In this document: positions 16,768 through 27,100 of the stretch, piece by piece
How positions within the stretch are numbered: the stretch's first letter is position 1
Layout: each line of letters opens with the position of its first letter
Source of the DNA: an uncultured Saprospiraceae bacterium
Lineage (GTDB): Bacteria > Bacteroidota > Bacteroidia > Chitinophagales > Saprospiraceae
NCBI GenBank assembly: GCA_938002705.1
Contig: CALLAG010000197.1
Location: 1 to 54,488, forward strand
DNA: 54,488 nt
Direction of reading: 5' to 3'
Made by a program: the position numbers and the translations under genes
The notes under the pieces: model-generated
What the model saw: the letters and a program-made list of their open reading frames with translations, nothing else
What the model was told of the DNA's origin: nothing
The model's database searches: none

Positions 16768-17163
16768 TCAATATGGCTTGTTATAATCAGCAAAAAATGG
16801 TAGATCAAGAACCTCATGAGCTCTCTCCCTATCATTGCTGTACCAATGTGATATGCCTAAGTAATAGAGTGATAGAGTATCACTGTCCGTTTCCCATAGA
16901 TTAGTGAGTAGAGGTTTTGCAGCTCTAAAATCCCTAAGAGCATAGCTGCCGTAGGCTTTTTGCTGAGAAGGTGTCAGCAATTCATTGGTTACAGAATTCC
17001 TTGTAGCCTCATGTAGAATGTATTTTTCAAGTTCGACCAGCTCCACAGATTTTTGACTTCTTTTCTTCATAACCTTACCTACCATCATGCCTATCAGAAA
17101 GAGCATAATACCTGCGACAACTATTCTTATAAATGGAAATTTTTTGTTTTTCTTTTTGTCCAT
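16768..17163 (-). CDS. small membrane-anchored TPR-like protein
   Basis: A 131-residue protein with a strongly basic N-terminus (MDKKKNKK), one membrane helix at about 13-30 and a second basic patch KKRSQK, giving an N-in topology with a short soluble domain outside. The soluble part (about 60-131) contains the helix pair QQKAYGSYALRDFRAAKPLL and LSLYYLGISHWYSNDRERA, which match the small/large residue pattern of tetratricopeptide repeats. It is probably a scaffold or assembly factor; no partner is suggested by its neighbours. Long gaps isolate it on both sides. Confidence 0.6.
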   Translation of the reverse strand: MDKKKNKKFPFIRIVVAGIMLFLIGMMVGKVMKKRSQKSVELVELEKYILHEATRNSVTNELLTPSQQKAYGSYALRDFRAAKPLLTNLWETDSDTLSLYYLGISHWYSNDRERAHEVLDLPFFADYNKPY

Positions 17164-17530
17164 GGTCTGAACTTTGTGGTTTTTCTGAGCTAATTCTATG
17201 TACCAATTTTAATGTAATATCAATGTCAGTCTATAATGTCACATTGTCAATCATAAAGTTTTCAACGTGCATATAGTATTCATACTAAAATCAAATAGGA
17301 CAGTCTATATAATCATTGGTTATCCAATATAATACTTAATGGCGAATTGATGATAGTAAAGCGATAGAGCTAAGATAAAAGGAAGATTAATTATTCTCTA
17401 TAAAAAGTCGTCAGAACCACTGTAGAATCTAATTTTTCAAGCTAATTTAGTGTTCTTGAAAAGCAGTTTCGCTTTTCTATACTAATATGAATTCCTAAGT
17501 TTTTGAATGATATTCAATTACTATCTTGAT
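17164..17530 (+). other. intergenic region ending in an orphan plus-strand terminator, possible small RNA
   Basis: No protein frame of note lies in this stretch, and both flanking genes run on the minus strand. It nevertheless leads into a clear plus-strand terminator at 17531-17560. A second compact hairpin (GAAAAGC, 6-base loop, GCTTTTC) is at 17458-17477. No plus-strand gene lies closer upstream than one ending at 14926. A short non-coding transcript is the simplest explanation, but I found no exact TAnnTTTG promoter for it. Confidence 0.3.
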
Positions 17531-17560
17531 AAACCTGATCCATGTACGGTCAGGTTTTTT
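17531..17560 (+). terminator. plus-strand intrinsic terminator without an assigned gene
   Basis: AAACCTGA at 17531-17538 pairs with TCAGGTTT at 17550-17557 around an 11-base loop, followed by more Ts on the plus strand. Read on the minus strand there is no T-run, so it acts for plus-strand transcription. Confidence 0.7.
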
Positions 17561-17586
17561 TATTAGAGGTTTTCTCTGTTGGACAT

Positions 17587-17619
17587 AAAAAAATCCCACA
17601 CACTTCTGTACGGGATTTT
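17587..17619 (-). terminator. intrinsic terminator of the marC-like gene
   Basis: On the minus strand an 8-base-pair stem AAAATCCC / GGGATTTT with a 14-base loop is followed by a run of seven Ts. It lies 28 bases beyond the stop of the MarC-family gene. Confidence 0.85.
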
Positions 17620-17646
17620 AGCAATATTTAAATTAAATCAGTTAAT

Positions 17647-18210
17647 TTATAAGTTGTTACGGACGATCTGTATAGCTATTGCTAATAAGAGTATCCCGAA
17701 TACTTTTCTCAAGGTGACAGACACCTGAGGCGTAATCTTACTCGATATCCAGTCCATAGATCTTAATACCAAAAAGATAATAAGTAGGTTAATCAATATG
17801 CCGAATACAATACTCGGATTGTCATATTGTACCTTAAGAGATATAATCGTAGTCAGCGTACCGGCACCTGCTAATAACGGAAATGCTAATGGTACGATAC
17901 TCCCTGATGCATCTTCTCCTACATCATCAGATCGGAAGAAGCGGATACCCAATATCATCTCTAATCCGATAAAAAACATCACCAATGATCCCGCTAATGC
18001 GAATGAGGAAATATCAATACCAAATAATCCTAAGATCGCCGATCCGAAAAATAAGAAGCTCATCATGATGATGGCAGTAACTATCGTTGTAGTAGAAGGA
18101 TCGATCTTAAGACCCTCCTTCTTCATATTGATAATAATAGGCACATTCCCTATCATATCAATGACAGAAAACAGGATCACAGAAACAGAAATAATAGCTC
18201 CGATATTCAT
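17647..18210 (-). CDS. MarC family integral membrane protein
   Basis: A 187-residue protein with six hydrophobic segments and almost no soluble sequence, matching the length and pattern of the MarC/UPF0056 family: an FSVIDMIGNVPIII-type first helix (polar D and N in the membrane), FFGSAILGLFGIDISSFALA, then a cytoplasmic loop, and PLAFPLLAGAGTLTTIISL, which is the most conserved family stretch. The family was once linked to multiple antibiotic resistance but its true function is not established. It diverges from the Lrp/AsnC regulator gene across a 195-base gap holding a long inverted repeat, so regulation by that protein is a reasonable guess. Confidence 0.85.
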   Translation of the reverse strand: MNIGAIISVSVILFSVIDMIGNVPIIINMKKEGLKIDPSTTTIVTAIIMMSFLFFGSAILGLFGIDISSFALAGSLVMFFIGLEMILGIRFFRSDDVGEDASGSIVPLAFPLLAGAGTLTTIISLKVQYDNPSIVFGILINLLIIFLVLRSMDWISSKITPQVSVTLRKVFGILLLAIAIQIVRNNL

Positions 18211-18279
18211 CTTTTACATATTTTAATAAAGTCTATCAAAAAAAGTACAATAAACCTTAAAAAACGTACATAACGTTTA

Positions 18280-18316
18280 ATGTTAATTATAACTCAAAAT
18301 AAAGTATAATTAACAT
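18280..18316. promoter_or_regulatory. 12-base perfect inverted repeat between marC-like and lrp-like genes
   Basis: ATGTTAATTATA at 18280-18291 and TATAATTAACAT at 18305-18316 are exact inverted copies around a 13-base spacer. The site is AT-rich and sits in the divergent promoter region, 64 bases from the MarC start and 90 bases from the Lrp-type start. Lrp/AsnC regulators commonly bind AT-rich dyads upstream of their own gene, so this is a candidate autoregulatory operator. Confidence 0.45.
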
Positions 18317-18405
18317 GATTTGCTTTATATATAATTACATTGCGTATATATTGACTTTATAATGTATAATAAGAAGTCATATTTATTAATTAGAATGTTT
18401 CAGAT

Positions 18406-18879
18406 ATGGAAAATATCAAACTTGACGCTTTTGATGGCAGAATTATCAATGAATTGACATTTGATGCTCGTATTCCACTCACATCTATAGCTAAGAAGCT
18501 GAAGGTCTCTAATACATTTATACATCAAAGAATCAGACGATTAAAGGAACGAGGCATATTAAAAAATGCTACTTATGTCCTGGATCCATACAGTCTCGGT
18601 TATGAGACTTCTGCCTATACACAAGTCATGCTGGCTGATTCTAAGTTCCATAGGCAAGTCGAGCAGAAGCTGGCTCTGATTCCTGAGATCGTAGAATGTG
18701 TCAATATATCAGGCCGATATGCTCTGATGGTAAGAATATATGCTCGTAATAACAGACATCTCAGAGATATCATATACGAGAGGATACTCACTATAGAGGG
18801 TGTAGAGGGTTCTAATACGACCTTCTCATTTGAGACGGCATTTACACGTAACTTATCTGTCCCTGAGGTAGATAGTTAA
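18406..18879 (+). CDS. Lrp/AsnC family transcriptional regulator
   Basis: A 157-residue protein of normal family length. The N-terminal winged helix-turn-helix covers about 5-60, with LDAFDGRIINELTFDARIPL, the recognition region SNTFIHQRIRRLKERGIL, and the usual link VLDPYSLGYE. The C-terminal RAM effector domain follows (about 65-150), with IPEIVECVNISGRYALMVRI matching the family gating region. Such proteins sense amino acids or similar small molecules as octamers and often control transport genes. Here it diverges from a MarC membrane protein, with a 12-base inverted repeat between them. It ends 26 bases before a convergent DUF5686 gene. Confidence 0.9.
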   Translation: MENIKLDAFDGRIINELTFDARIPLTSIAKKLKVSNTFIHQRIRRLKERGILKNATYVLDPYSLGYETSAYTQVMLADSKFHRQVEQKLALIPEIVECVNISGRYALMVRIYARNNRHLRDIIYERILTIEGVEGSNTTFSFETAFTRNLSVPEVDS

Positions 18880-18905
18880 TGATGTCATTAGAAAAAAACT
18901 TATAG

Positions 18906-21398
18906 TTATAGATCGAGTATAAATCCTACTACGACACCAAATTTGGATTTGTCTTCATCACAATTACCTAAGATATCACAATTCTGATTAGCCCATACTA
19001 AGTCTACTCTGAATAATCGGAATAGCTTATATCCTATATTATCTATACCCACATGGTACTCAGTATATAGATCTCGCTCTGATGATTTCAATAATTTTGC
19101 ACCAGCAGCGAGCTTCCATTCTAGTCTTTTTAATAATGGTACTTTGCTCAGTAGAAAGCCATTAAAGTTATGTTCTATATGTGCTTCCGCAAATTCTCCC
19201 ACGCTACTATGTGTATAGTAATTAAGTAATAGGAACTGGTTTCTGTATTTTGCAGGATTGCCGATGTGTGTCTGATTACCCATAAAGTGGTAATAGTCTA
19301 CGAACTCAATGTTGTCAGAACTTAGAAACTTACCAGCTGTAGCATAGGCTCTTAATGTACCAGTGACACCTATGTTATAAGATTTAGAAATATTAGCATA
19401 CAGCAAGTCGTAATCTACATCTCCACCAAATGACGGAATAGCTTTCTTATAGAAAATGGATAATGAAGGCCACTCGCTACCGACTCGGAATGTCTGATTG
19501 GGATAAGACCATATTTTCTGTCCAAATTTTATCCTCAAGCCTGCTCTAAGGATCAATGCTTGATGATCCTCGAATGCAGGATTGTCTATGGATAAGTTCT
19601 GAGGATTATTACTTGTGAATGTTCTCGTGTCTTTATACCCAAGGCTACTGTCAAAATTATTAGTAACGGCAGATCTATCCTCGTATGTCATAGAGAGAGT
19701 TCCGTATAGCATAGACCCCAGGTAACTTGCCACACCTACTGAGCCATAATTTTTGTCATAAGCTTTGAGGTAATTACGTCTGAGTAGATAGGTGAATAAT
19801 GAGTTGATGCCAGTAGTGATGGGTTCTCTGACGCTATACTGTTGCAAGGTCTTACCACCACTTACATTAAAGTTTAAGTGATTATGACGATTGGCTTTGT
19901 AGTATAATTTTAATTCTGGTCTAAGCACTTTTTCAGATAGACCATAATTTAGTTTTCCTCTTATAGTGAGGTATCTGTTATATTCGTCATCATATGATTT
20001 AGTGTACGACGTCTTAAAGTCTGCGTTGATGCCTTGTATCGTATTGATAGATATGGATGGCAGTAGACCTGGTAGCGACCATGAAGTTTTCTTGATAGAA
20101 TTCTTATGGCTATATCCCGATATTATATCATCAACCTTAAATTTATTATGCTCTCGATCTATAGAGTCTAAGTACTCTGGACTTGTCCTTACGATACGGA
20201 TACTATCTTTCCGCTTATAGTCGATACGTTCTTCTAATGTAAGTGGTATGGGCCGTAAGGAATCCCAGTATGCTTCTGATCTTTCGTTAGCTTCTTTTTC
20301 TACTTTGAATACTTCCTTAGAGAAGACGCTGTCATCTACATTATTAAGTTCATAATTAGAATATACGCATGCAAAATTCCCATGCAACTTAAATCCTAAT
20401 GCCCCTAAGTTAAACTTGATGACATTAGTCAGAGGCATCCATTGGTCCCCGGCGATAGGCACGAATATCTGCTTAAAGACTAGCGAGTCTATAAATGAAA
20501 CTTGCATAGACTTAGACGTGATACCTAAGTCCAGACTGTGTATACTCCATAGATCTTCTACGATATAGATGTAGCCGTAGAATGTAGCACTGTATTCATC
20601 TTTCGGTATTACCTTTATTTTATTAATTAGCTGACCGCTATCATCGTATTGCGTACCCTCTAAGGCATACTTATAATATGACATGGCAGAAGAGGCTATA
20701 GGTGATATGATTTTCTTACCGTTAAGGTCTATCGTATTATCATAGAAATTAAAGTACATCTCTTGTGCACTATTGAAGCTGTAGCCTTGATCATCGCCAC
20801 TTATTTTTGAGGAGAATAATACTTCTTTGCTTTTACCATTTTTGACATAGAGACGTGATACTGATTCTGAGAGATAGACTACTCCCTGCCTTGTAGAGTC
20901 CAGTGCACCATCCATATCTCCGACTTCTTGACCTAATATTTTCTTAGGAGCATCGAGGACTTTATTGAATCCTTTGACATAGGCGTCACATTCGTAGTGA
21001 TCCATTTTGTTACGATAGTATTTTCTTTTTGATTGTGCTTGTCTGATGATAGCGTATGCAGGATCTTCTGCATTGGCATTGATCTCTATAGCTTGTAACT
21101 TATATTCCTGAGGTAATAATTGGACGTTAAGATCCTCAGGCTTTCCACTATACGTAACACTTTTAGTTACAGAAGAATAGCCCACATATTGGTAGATGAT
21201 CTCATACGAGCCTTTGCTTATTTTGAGAAGATACTCTCCATCAAAATTAGTTGTTGTACCAGAAGAGGTAGACTTGACGTAGATGTTGACATATGGTAGT
21301 GGCTCATTATTTTCGTCAGTGACAATGCCTGTTATCTGAGCTGGAAGTGTGTAGAATGATAATATTGTAAAGCTTAAGAAGAGGATAGATCTGATCAT
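18906..21398 (-). CDS. DUF5686 outer-membrane protein with CarboxypepD_reg-like N-terminus
   Basis: An 830-residue exported protein. Signal peptide at 1-20 (ending LPAQ), then a carboxypeptidase-regulatory-like beta domain at about 21-105 (ITGIVTDENNEPLPYVNIYV and SGTTTNFDGEYLL, the same domain that opens many TonB receptors). The DUF5686 region fills about 110-830: helical YAIIRQAQSKRKYYRNKM near 115, a long mixed domain, then a C-terminal half rich in alternating aromatic/polar strands (about 450-830) expected to form a beta-barrel and ending in a hydrophobic strand GVVVGFILDL. No plug domain or TonB box is seen, so it is not a TonB receptor. Function of the family is unknown. Confidence 0.82.
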   Translation of the reverse strand: MIRSILFLSFTILSFYTLPAQITGIVTDENNEPLPYVNIYVKSTSSGTTTNFDGEYLLKISKGSYEIIYQYVGYSSVTKSVTYSGKPEDLNVQLLPQEYKLQAIEINANAEDPAYAIIRQAQSKRKYYRNKMDHYECDAYVKGFNKVLDAPKKILGQEVGDMDGALDSTRQGVVYLSESVSRLYVKNGKSKEVLFSSKISGDDQGYSFNSAQEMYFNFYDNTIDLNGKKIISPIASSAMSYYKYALEGTQYDDSGQLINKIKVIPKDEYSATFYGYIYIVEDLWSIHSLDLGITSKSMQVSFIDSLVFKQIFVPIAGDQWMPLTNVIKFNLGALGFKLHGNFACVYSNYELNNVDDSVFSKEVFKVEKEANERSEAYWDSLRPIPLTLEERIDYKRKDSIRIVRTSPEYLDSIDREHNKFKVDDIISGYSHKNSIKKTSWSLPGLLPSISINTIQGINADFKTSYTKSYDDEYNRYLTIRGKLNYGLSEKVLRPELKLYYKANRHNHLNFNVSGGKTLQQYSVREPITTGINSLFTYLLRRNYLKAYDKNYGSVGVASYLGSMLYGTLSMTYEDRSAVTNNFDSSLGYKDTRTFTSNNPQNLSIDNPAFEDHQALILRAGLRIKFGQKIWSYPNQTFRVGSEWPSLSIFYKKAIPSFGGDVDYDLLYANISKSYNIGVTGTLRAYATAGKFLSSDNIEFVDYYHFMGNQTHIGNPAKYRNQFLLLNYYTHSSVGEFAEAHIEHNFNGFLLSKVPLLKRLEWKLAAGAKLLKSSERDLYTEYHVGIDNIGYKLFRLFRVDLVWANQNCDILGNCDEDKSKFGVVVGFILDL

Positions 21399-21507
21399 AC
21401 ATTAGCATTTATATGCTAAAGATATCTTTTTGCTTTCTTTCGTTGTATGAAAGTGACTGTCATTTAAGCTTTTGGTAACGAGGAGTCACTACATAAGTAT
21501 ATGAAAT

Positions 21508-23184
21508 TTATTTTGACTTAAGCACTTGGACTTCTGTCCTTCTATTGTAGATATGCTCCGCCTCACTGCACTTTATACCATCCTTGCAGTGGTTCCTTGG
21601 TTTAGATTCTCCGTAACCTATGGTACTGACTTGTGACGATAGTGTGCCCTTACTTATGAGATATTGCTTAGCTGCCTGAGCCCGTTGTTCTGATAATTTC
21701 TGGTTATAAGCCGATTCTCCTCGTGAGTCAGTATGGGCTGACAATAGGATTTTTAAGTTTCTATTGTCTTTCATAATTGCGGCTAATTCATCCAGCTCAT
21801 ATGCAGCGCCTTTCTTGATTTCGAAGCTGTTATAATCGTAGTATATATTATTAAATATCAGCGTAGCGCCTTCTTTGACTTCTACATTATTGATAGTAAC
21901 TGGTGCTTCTCTTTCTACATATTGTATGATGGTATCTTTGCTGACTGCGGTTTTATTTTTCAGATTGACCTTGATTATTCCTTGGGTTTTCTGAGTAGAG
22001 ATTATTTTCTGCCACTTTTCTTTGTCATCAGATTGTATGGAGATGAGGTTATAGCCATCATATAATTGTAAGAATGTCTCTCCATTAATATCAGTCGTAG
22101 AGGAGCTGACATTATTACCTTGTATATCAAACACACTATCATCAAATGATAAAATCTTGTCCTCTGGTATAGGACATAACTTGACTTCTATATTATCTAA
22201 TACTTTTTGTCCGAATTGATCGTACACGATGATTTTAACTTTGTTGTAGTTGTTATCCTTATACGATAGGATTGATTTTGTAGATGAGAAGTGATAGATA
22301 TCATCTTTGCCTTTTCCGCCTGGTCTATTAGAACTTAAGTATCCTTTAAGTCCTAATGCATTGATGCTTATGCCGAAGTCATCGTAGTTAGAATTGATAG
22401 GGGAGGGTAGTCTGATGGCTGATTGAGGATCTTCTTTATTTAATTTTATTTTGAAAATATCAAGATCGTTCTTTTCTGTATTATAATTACTTGCATAGAG
22501 CAAGATGTGATTATCATGTATGAATGGAAATAATTCATTCTCGGGTGTATTCACTTCAGGACCTAAGTTTTCTGGCGTTGTCCAGGTGCCATCTATAAGG
22601 GTAGACTTGTATAGATCCATCTTGCCAAAACCTTCAGGCCGATTACTAGAGAAAATAATGGTGTTACCATCCTTACTTAAGCTGGGATGACATGAGGTAT
22701 ATTCTTCTACATTAAAAGAAGACAGTACAGCTTCACTCCATTGGTCGTCATCATAACTACTTTCAAATATCTTATTGACGACGATTTTTTCTGTGTTCAT
22801 GTTCAACTCACCTTGATCGTAATCTACTCTTGTAAAAAATATCTTATCGCCATCTTTAGAAAAACTCATAGGTCCTTCATGATATGGGGTGTTTAATATT
22901 TTAGAAAAAGATGCAGTCCTATCTAATGCCCCATTTTTGTTTTTTCCAGCTAAGTAGATGTCATAATAAGGTTCATTATGATTTTTATCAAAAAGTTTTT
23001 GCCGTGATCGAGAACCCACATATACTATAAATTCTTTCCAGTAGGTGGGAGAGAATTCTGTTAGCTCAGTATTGATCTGATCCTCATTAGTTAGAGTAAT
23101 GATGTCTGTCCAGTCCTCATCTGATATCTGAGCAGAAAGCACTATACTTGAGAGATAGAATAATATGAAGTAATACTTTGTCAT
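21508..23184 (-). CDS. PD40-repeat OmpA family protein
   Basis: A 558-residue exported protein: signal peptide 1-17 (LSAQ), then WD40-like beta-propeller (PD40) blades at about 85-320, seen as repeats of the type SKDGNTIIFSSNRPEGFG.DLY and LSSNRPGGKGKDDIYHF. A carboxypeptidase-regulatory-like stretch follows near 310-410, and a C-terminal OmpA peptidoglycan-binding domain spans about 440-558 (IYYDYNSFEIKKGA, LSAHTDSRGESAYNQKLSEQR, NRRTEV). Such proteins tether envelope machinery to the cell wall. Its ATG overlaps the stop of the upstream PorP/SprF gene by 4 bases, placing it third in an operon with a giant T9SS cargo. Confidence 0.88.
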   Translation of the reverse strand: MTKYYFILFYLSSIVLSAQISDEDWTDIITLTNEDQINTELTEFSPTYWKEFIVYVGSRSRQKLFDKNHNEPYYDIYLAGKNKNGALDRTASFSKILNTPYHEGPMSFSKDGDKIFFTRVDYDQGELNMNTEKIVVNKIFESSYDDDQWSEAVLSSFNVEEYTSCHPSLSKDGNTIIFSSNRPEGFGKMDLYKSTLIDGTWTTPENLGPEVNTPENELFPFIHDNHILLYASNYNTEKNDLDIFKIKLNKEDPQSAIRLPSPINSNYDDFGISINALGLKGYLSSNRPGGKGKDDIYHFSSTKSILSYKDNNYNKVKIIVYDQFGQKVLDNIEVKLCPIPEDKILSFDDSVFDIQGNNVSSSTTDINGETFLQLYDGYNLISIQSDDKEKWQKIISTQKTQGIIKVNLKNKTAVSKDTIIQYVEREAPVTINNVEVKEGATLIFNNIYYDYNSFEIKKGAAYELDELAAIMKDNRNLKILLSAHTDSRGESAYNQKLSEQRAQAAKQYLISKGTLSSQVSTIGYGESKPRNHCKDGIKCSEAEHIYNRRTEVQVLKSK

Positions 23185-24134
23185 TTAAAATATCTTGGAT
23201 TTTGTATTTCTTTAGGACCGCTGTCTCTCTTTATATCATACCTTACGATTAGTTCAAAGCTTCCATTCTCATATTGATTAATCTCTGTAGTCGTAAAGTC
23301 ATAGGCAATACCTGCGAATATACTCTTGCTGACACGCAAGCCTAAGAGTAGATCTACTGATTCTACTATGCTGTTCTGTGATCCACCAGTTCTTATATTT
23401 AATCCCATATGGACCTGATCTCTGTAGGTCATCAGACCTAGAACATCGACGTCATAGGGACTTGTACTTGCAGCTTTGAATAATACCGAGGGCGAAAATA
23501 TCCAGTCGTGACTTAGTCTTATATCAACGCCAGCAGTAGCATAGTAGTGATGCACTTCTTTAGCTACGAATGGATCAAGATCTGCATCGATATCTGCCTT
23601 GATAAAACGTGGTACGGATACACCAAAATAATAATTAGGTCCCTTGTAGTAGCCACCTATTCCTACATTAAATATATTTCTACTGAATCTTTCTCTGCTT
23701 ATCGCAATGTCTTCGTCGAATCCGTTAATAGCTATCAATCTCGTATCAGTGAAGTCATTGACAAAGTTTCTATAGGACATTTGTAGGCCCACACTTGCAT
23801 AGCCGTTGGCTAGTCGTATTCTATAGGCGTACATTCCCGTTATGTCAGTTTTGGATTGTATGCCTATGCTTTGTCGTTGTACTTGTACACCGAAGCCCAG
23901 TCTCTCACTGACTGTCGGAAAGTTAACCGTCAGCATCTGAGTCTGCGGTCTACCCTCAAGGCCTGTCCACTGATCTCTATAGATTCCTGTTATGCTCGTG
24001 TAATTATTTTCGCCAGCAACTCCTGGATTGAATGATAGCTTGTTGTAAGTATATTGGGTAATCAGATTCTCTTGCTGACTGTAAGCAGCAGATGATATGA
24101 TGATTATAATGGCTGTATATAATATCCGCATCAT
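23181..24134 (-). CDS. PorP/SprF family type IX secretion membrane protein
   Basis: A 317-residue outer-membrane protein with signal peptide (AAYSQQ near 19-20). The family start is clear: QQENLITQYTYNKLSFNPGV, then ITGIYRDQWTGLEGRPQTQM, and LGFGVQVQRQSIGIQ. The remainder alternates strand-like segments ending in IVRYDI. PorP/SprF proteins are paired with individual type B (CHU_C) cargo proteins and are needed for their surface attachment or secretion. Here it is translationally coupled on both sides: 4-base overlaps with the cargo upstream (24131-24134) and the OmpA protein downstream (23181-23184). Confidence 0.88.
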   Translation of the reverse strand: MMRILYTAIIIIISSAAYSQQENLITQYTYNKLSFNPGVAGENNYTSITGIYRDQWTGLEGRPQTQMLTVNFPTVSERLGFGVQVQRQSIGIQSKTDITGMYAYRIRLANGYASVGLQMSYRNFVNDFTDTRLIAINGFDEDIAISRERFSRNIFNVGIGGYYKGPNYYFGVSVPRFIKADIDADLDPFVAKEVHHYYATAGVDIRLSHDWIFSPSVLFKAASTSPYDVDVLGLMTYRDQVHMGLNIRTGGSQNSIVESVDLLLGLRVSKSIFAGIAYDFTTTEINQYENGSFELIVRYDIKRDSGPKEIQNPRYFK

Positions 24135-27100
24135 AATTCTATTATTATAAATCCCTGGAGTGGCATAGAGCCATCACCCAGATCTATGATGTAGAAGTAG
24201 GTGCCCACAGGAAGTACTTGACCATTGTAAGTACCATCCCAGTCATTTTCGTAAGGTGCTGCACTGTAGACTTCATCACCCCATTGATTAAAGACGATAA
24301 GGTTATTCTGTCTGAAATTATTATTACTCAGACATGGTATGACGAAGTTGTCATTGAATCCATCATTATTAGGAGTCATAATATTGCCGGCAAAGCATTC
24401 TATATCGTCACCGATTTCTATGGTGATCGTAGCTTGGCTGCATATGTCTTCGCAATCTAAGTAGCAGATTTCATATGTGAATTCTACTATGCCTACATAA
24501 CCTGATTCTGGGGTATAGTTCAGTACATTATCATCTATTGTCAGATCTCCTCTTTCTGGATCTGTAATAATAGTCAGTGTAGCTGCAGTAGATAACTCAT
24601 CATTAAGAAGCGGCCTCATAATTATATCATCATCAAATGCTCCTATGTAATTATCATCATTAGCGATAATCTGATCTACCACAAATGCGATTAATGTATC
24701 ATTGCCATAATTGCCACATTCGCCGAAGTTGCTTCTGAGTATAAGTGTATTATTGCCTGATCTTAAGTTGCTGAATGAGGTGTTGTTGTTTTGATTCTGG
24801 AATATATTTATCTCGGGATCTGGTGATGTCCATTCGTAATCGACTTCTGATATAATATTGTCTGGAGTGATATTGAAGAATTCGACATTGCATAAAGTGA
24901 TAGAATCTATATCAACAGATGTTATATCTTCCGGGATATTGAAGATGTCTATTGTTAAAGTTTCACTCGATTCAGAAGAACAATTATCTTCAATAATTAC
25001 AGCTGCTAATTCTATAGAGGACTGGCTTGAGCCCAATAAGAAGCTTAGGTCAAAACAAAGACTTCTTTCTTCCATAAGTATCGTACCAGAGGACACATCT
25101 ATGATCTGGACTAAGTCATATTCTTGCAGATAATCTTCTATACATACTTCTAATTGAGAATTAGTGCTATTGCATATTGAGAGGCTTGTAGATACAAATT
25201 CTGGAGCTATTGGTCTCGCAATGACCTGTAGGTTAAGCACGTCACTTAATGGTGAGGTGCAAGCACCCATCTCCGTATATACCTGATAGTTACCTTGTTG
25301 AGATATGGATATGTTATCTATTATTAACTCAGGCGTATCTTGTGTGATTAGTCCTGTAGGTGTCTGCCAGAGGTATGTAGATCCCTGCATTAGTTCCGTT
25401 GTAAGTATTAATCTATCTCCCTCACATATCATAGTAGGTCCGCTGATAGAAGGGACTTGTGGTAGGTCTATTATACTGACATCTATAGAAGATGAAGGCT
25501 GTGATCTGCAAGTGTTCTGTTCTTGTATGACGGAGTATTGACCTAAGTCTTGAGTACTGATATTGTCTATAGTAAGCGAAGGAGTTGTCGTGGTGACAAT
25601 ACCTTGTGGTGTTGTCCATATCCAAGTTGCTGTTCCACTTACAGGATTTAGAATACTGATTGTTACAGTAGAATTTTCGCATGCCATAATATCTCCCTGC
25701 AGTAATGCGACTTGTGGTATCAGTGATATGTCTACTGTATTAGTAGAAGGGTCAGAGACGCAATCTCCATTGCTAACTATAAGAGTGTATGTGCCATTGT
25801 CGGATAAGTCAGCATTGGGGATTATTGCTACTGGTTCATTAGAGTTATAGTTATTAGGACCGCTCCACGTGTATGTGTAGTTGCCTGCAGGGAATACCGA
25901 CGGGACGAGTGATATCGGCGTAGAGCCGCTCATGCATGGTAGTGATGTATTACTCAATGCGGTGATGATTGGTTTAGGCCTTACGGTGACTTGTGTAGTT
26001 GTGGTAGCAGAACAATTACTTTGTGTTGTGACATTGACAGTGTAGGTGCCACTCACAGCATTTATCGTTATTTCTCTTCCAGAGAATGTATTGCCCTGAG
26101 GTCCTACCCATTGATAACTTGCTCCTGGTATAAATGTCGATGTCAATGTCACCTGGTCTCCTTCGCAGATAGGCCCATTGTTAGATGCACCTACATTAAG
26201 TACTGACTCTACTGAAATATTAAAGACTTCTGACTCCTCAGATAAGCAAAGTCCGTCTTCTGCGATGACAGTCCATTCTCCAGATTCATTGATACTTATG
26301 GATGGAATAAGTAGATTGTTAGTTGACGTAGAATTATATAATAATCCGTTATTGTACCAATGGTATCTTGTTGCTGTACTTATATTATTAACCGATAGGA
26401 CAGCACTCTGACCTACGCAGTATATGGACTCACCAGTTATTTCAGGTGTGATTGGTGGTTGGAATATCACTACCTGTGCAGTAACGATATCTGATACACA
26501 ATCTCCTTCATTAATAGTAAGTGTATAATTTCCTTGATTAATAATACTTGCGTCATTGATGACTGCAGGGATCTGGCCTGTGGAAAGATATCCATTTGGA
26601 CCCATCCATTCATACGAGAAGTTAGGACCTGCTGTAGCGCTTTCGAGTACAATATCATCACCTTCGCAGATTGTAATAAATGGATTAGTAATAGCGGCTA
26701 CGGGTATGGGTTTGACTTCTATAGTGAAAGTATTCGAAGGATTTGAATTACAGTTCTCTCCCATGACTTCTACGTAATAGAAGTGCTCACCTATAGTAGG
26801 GGTTATAGAAAGGCTTGGTCCATCAGTCTGTCCTATTAATATGCCATTAGGTGATATGCCTTCATACCAGAAATAATCTACGATCTCAGTGAAACTTGTA
26901 GAATTAAGTAGCACGTCATCGCCAGAGCAATATATGGTCTGACTAGAGGAGATCTCTGGACTGTCAAATAGGCTTACCTCTATCTCTGCTTCTCCAGTAT
27001 ATACACATCCTTGGTTAGTTGTAATCTCTAATCTATAGATTCCAGAATTATCGTCATTGATGGACGTCAGTATAGGGTCACTTTGGTCAGAAATAAAATT

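Noticed and set aside
17798..18226. 142-residue open frame antisense to the MarC gene
   Set aside because: It fully overlaps a clear MarC gene and has no signal, motif or promoter of its own.
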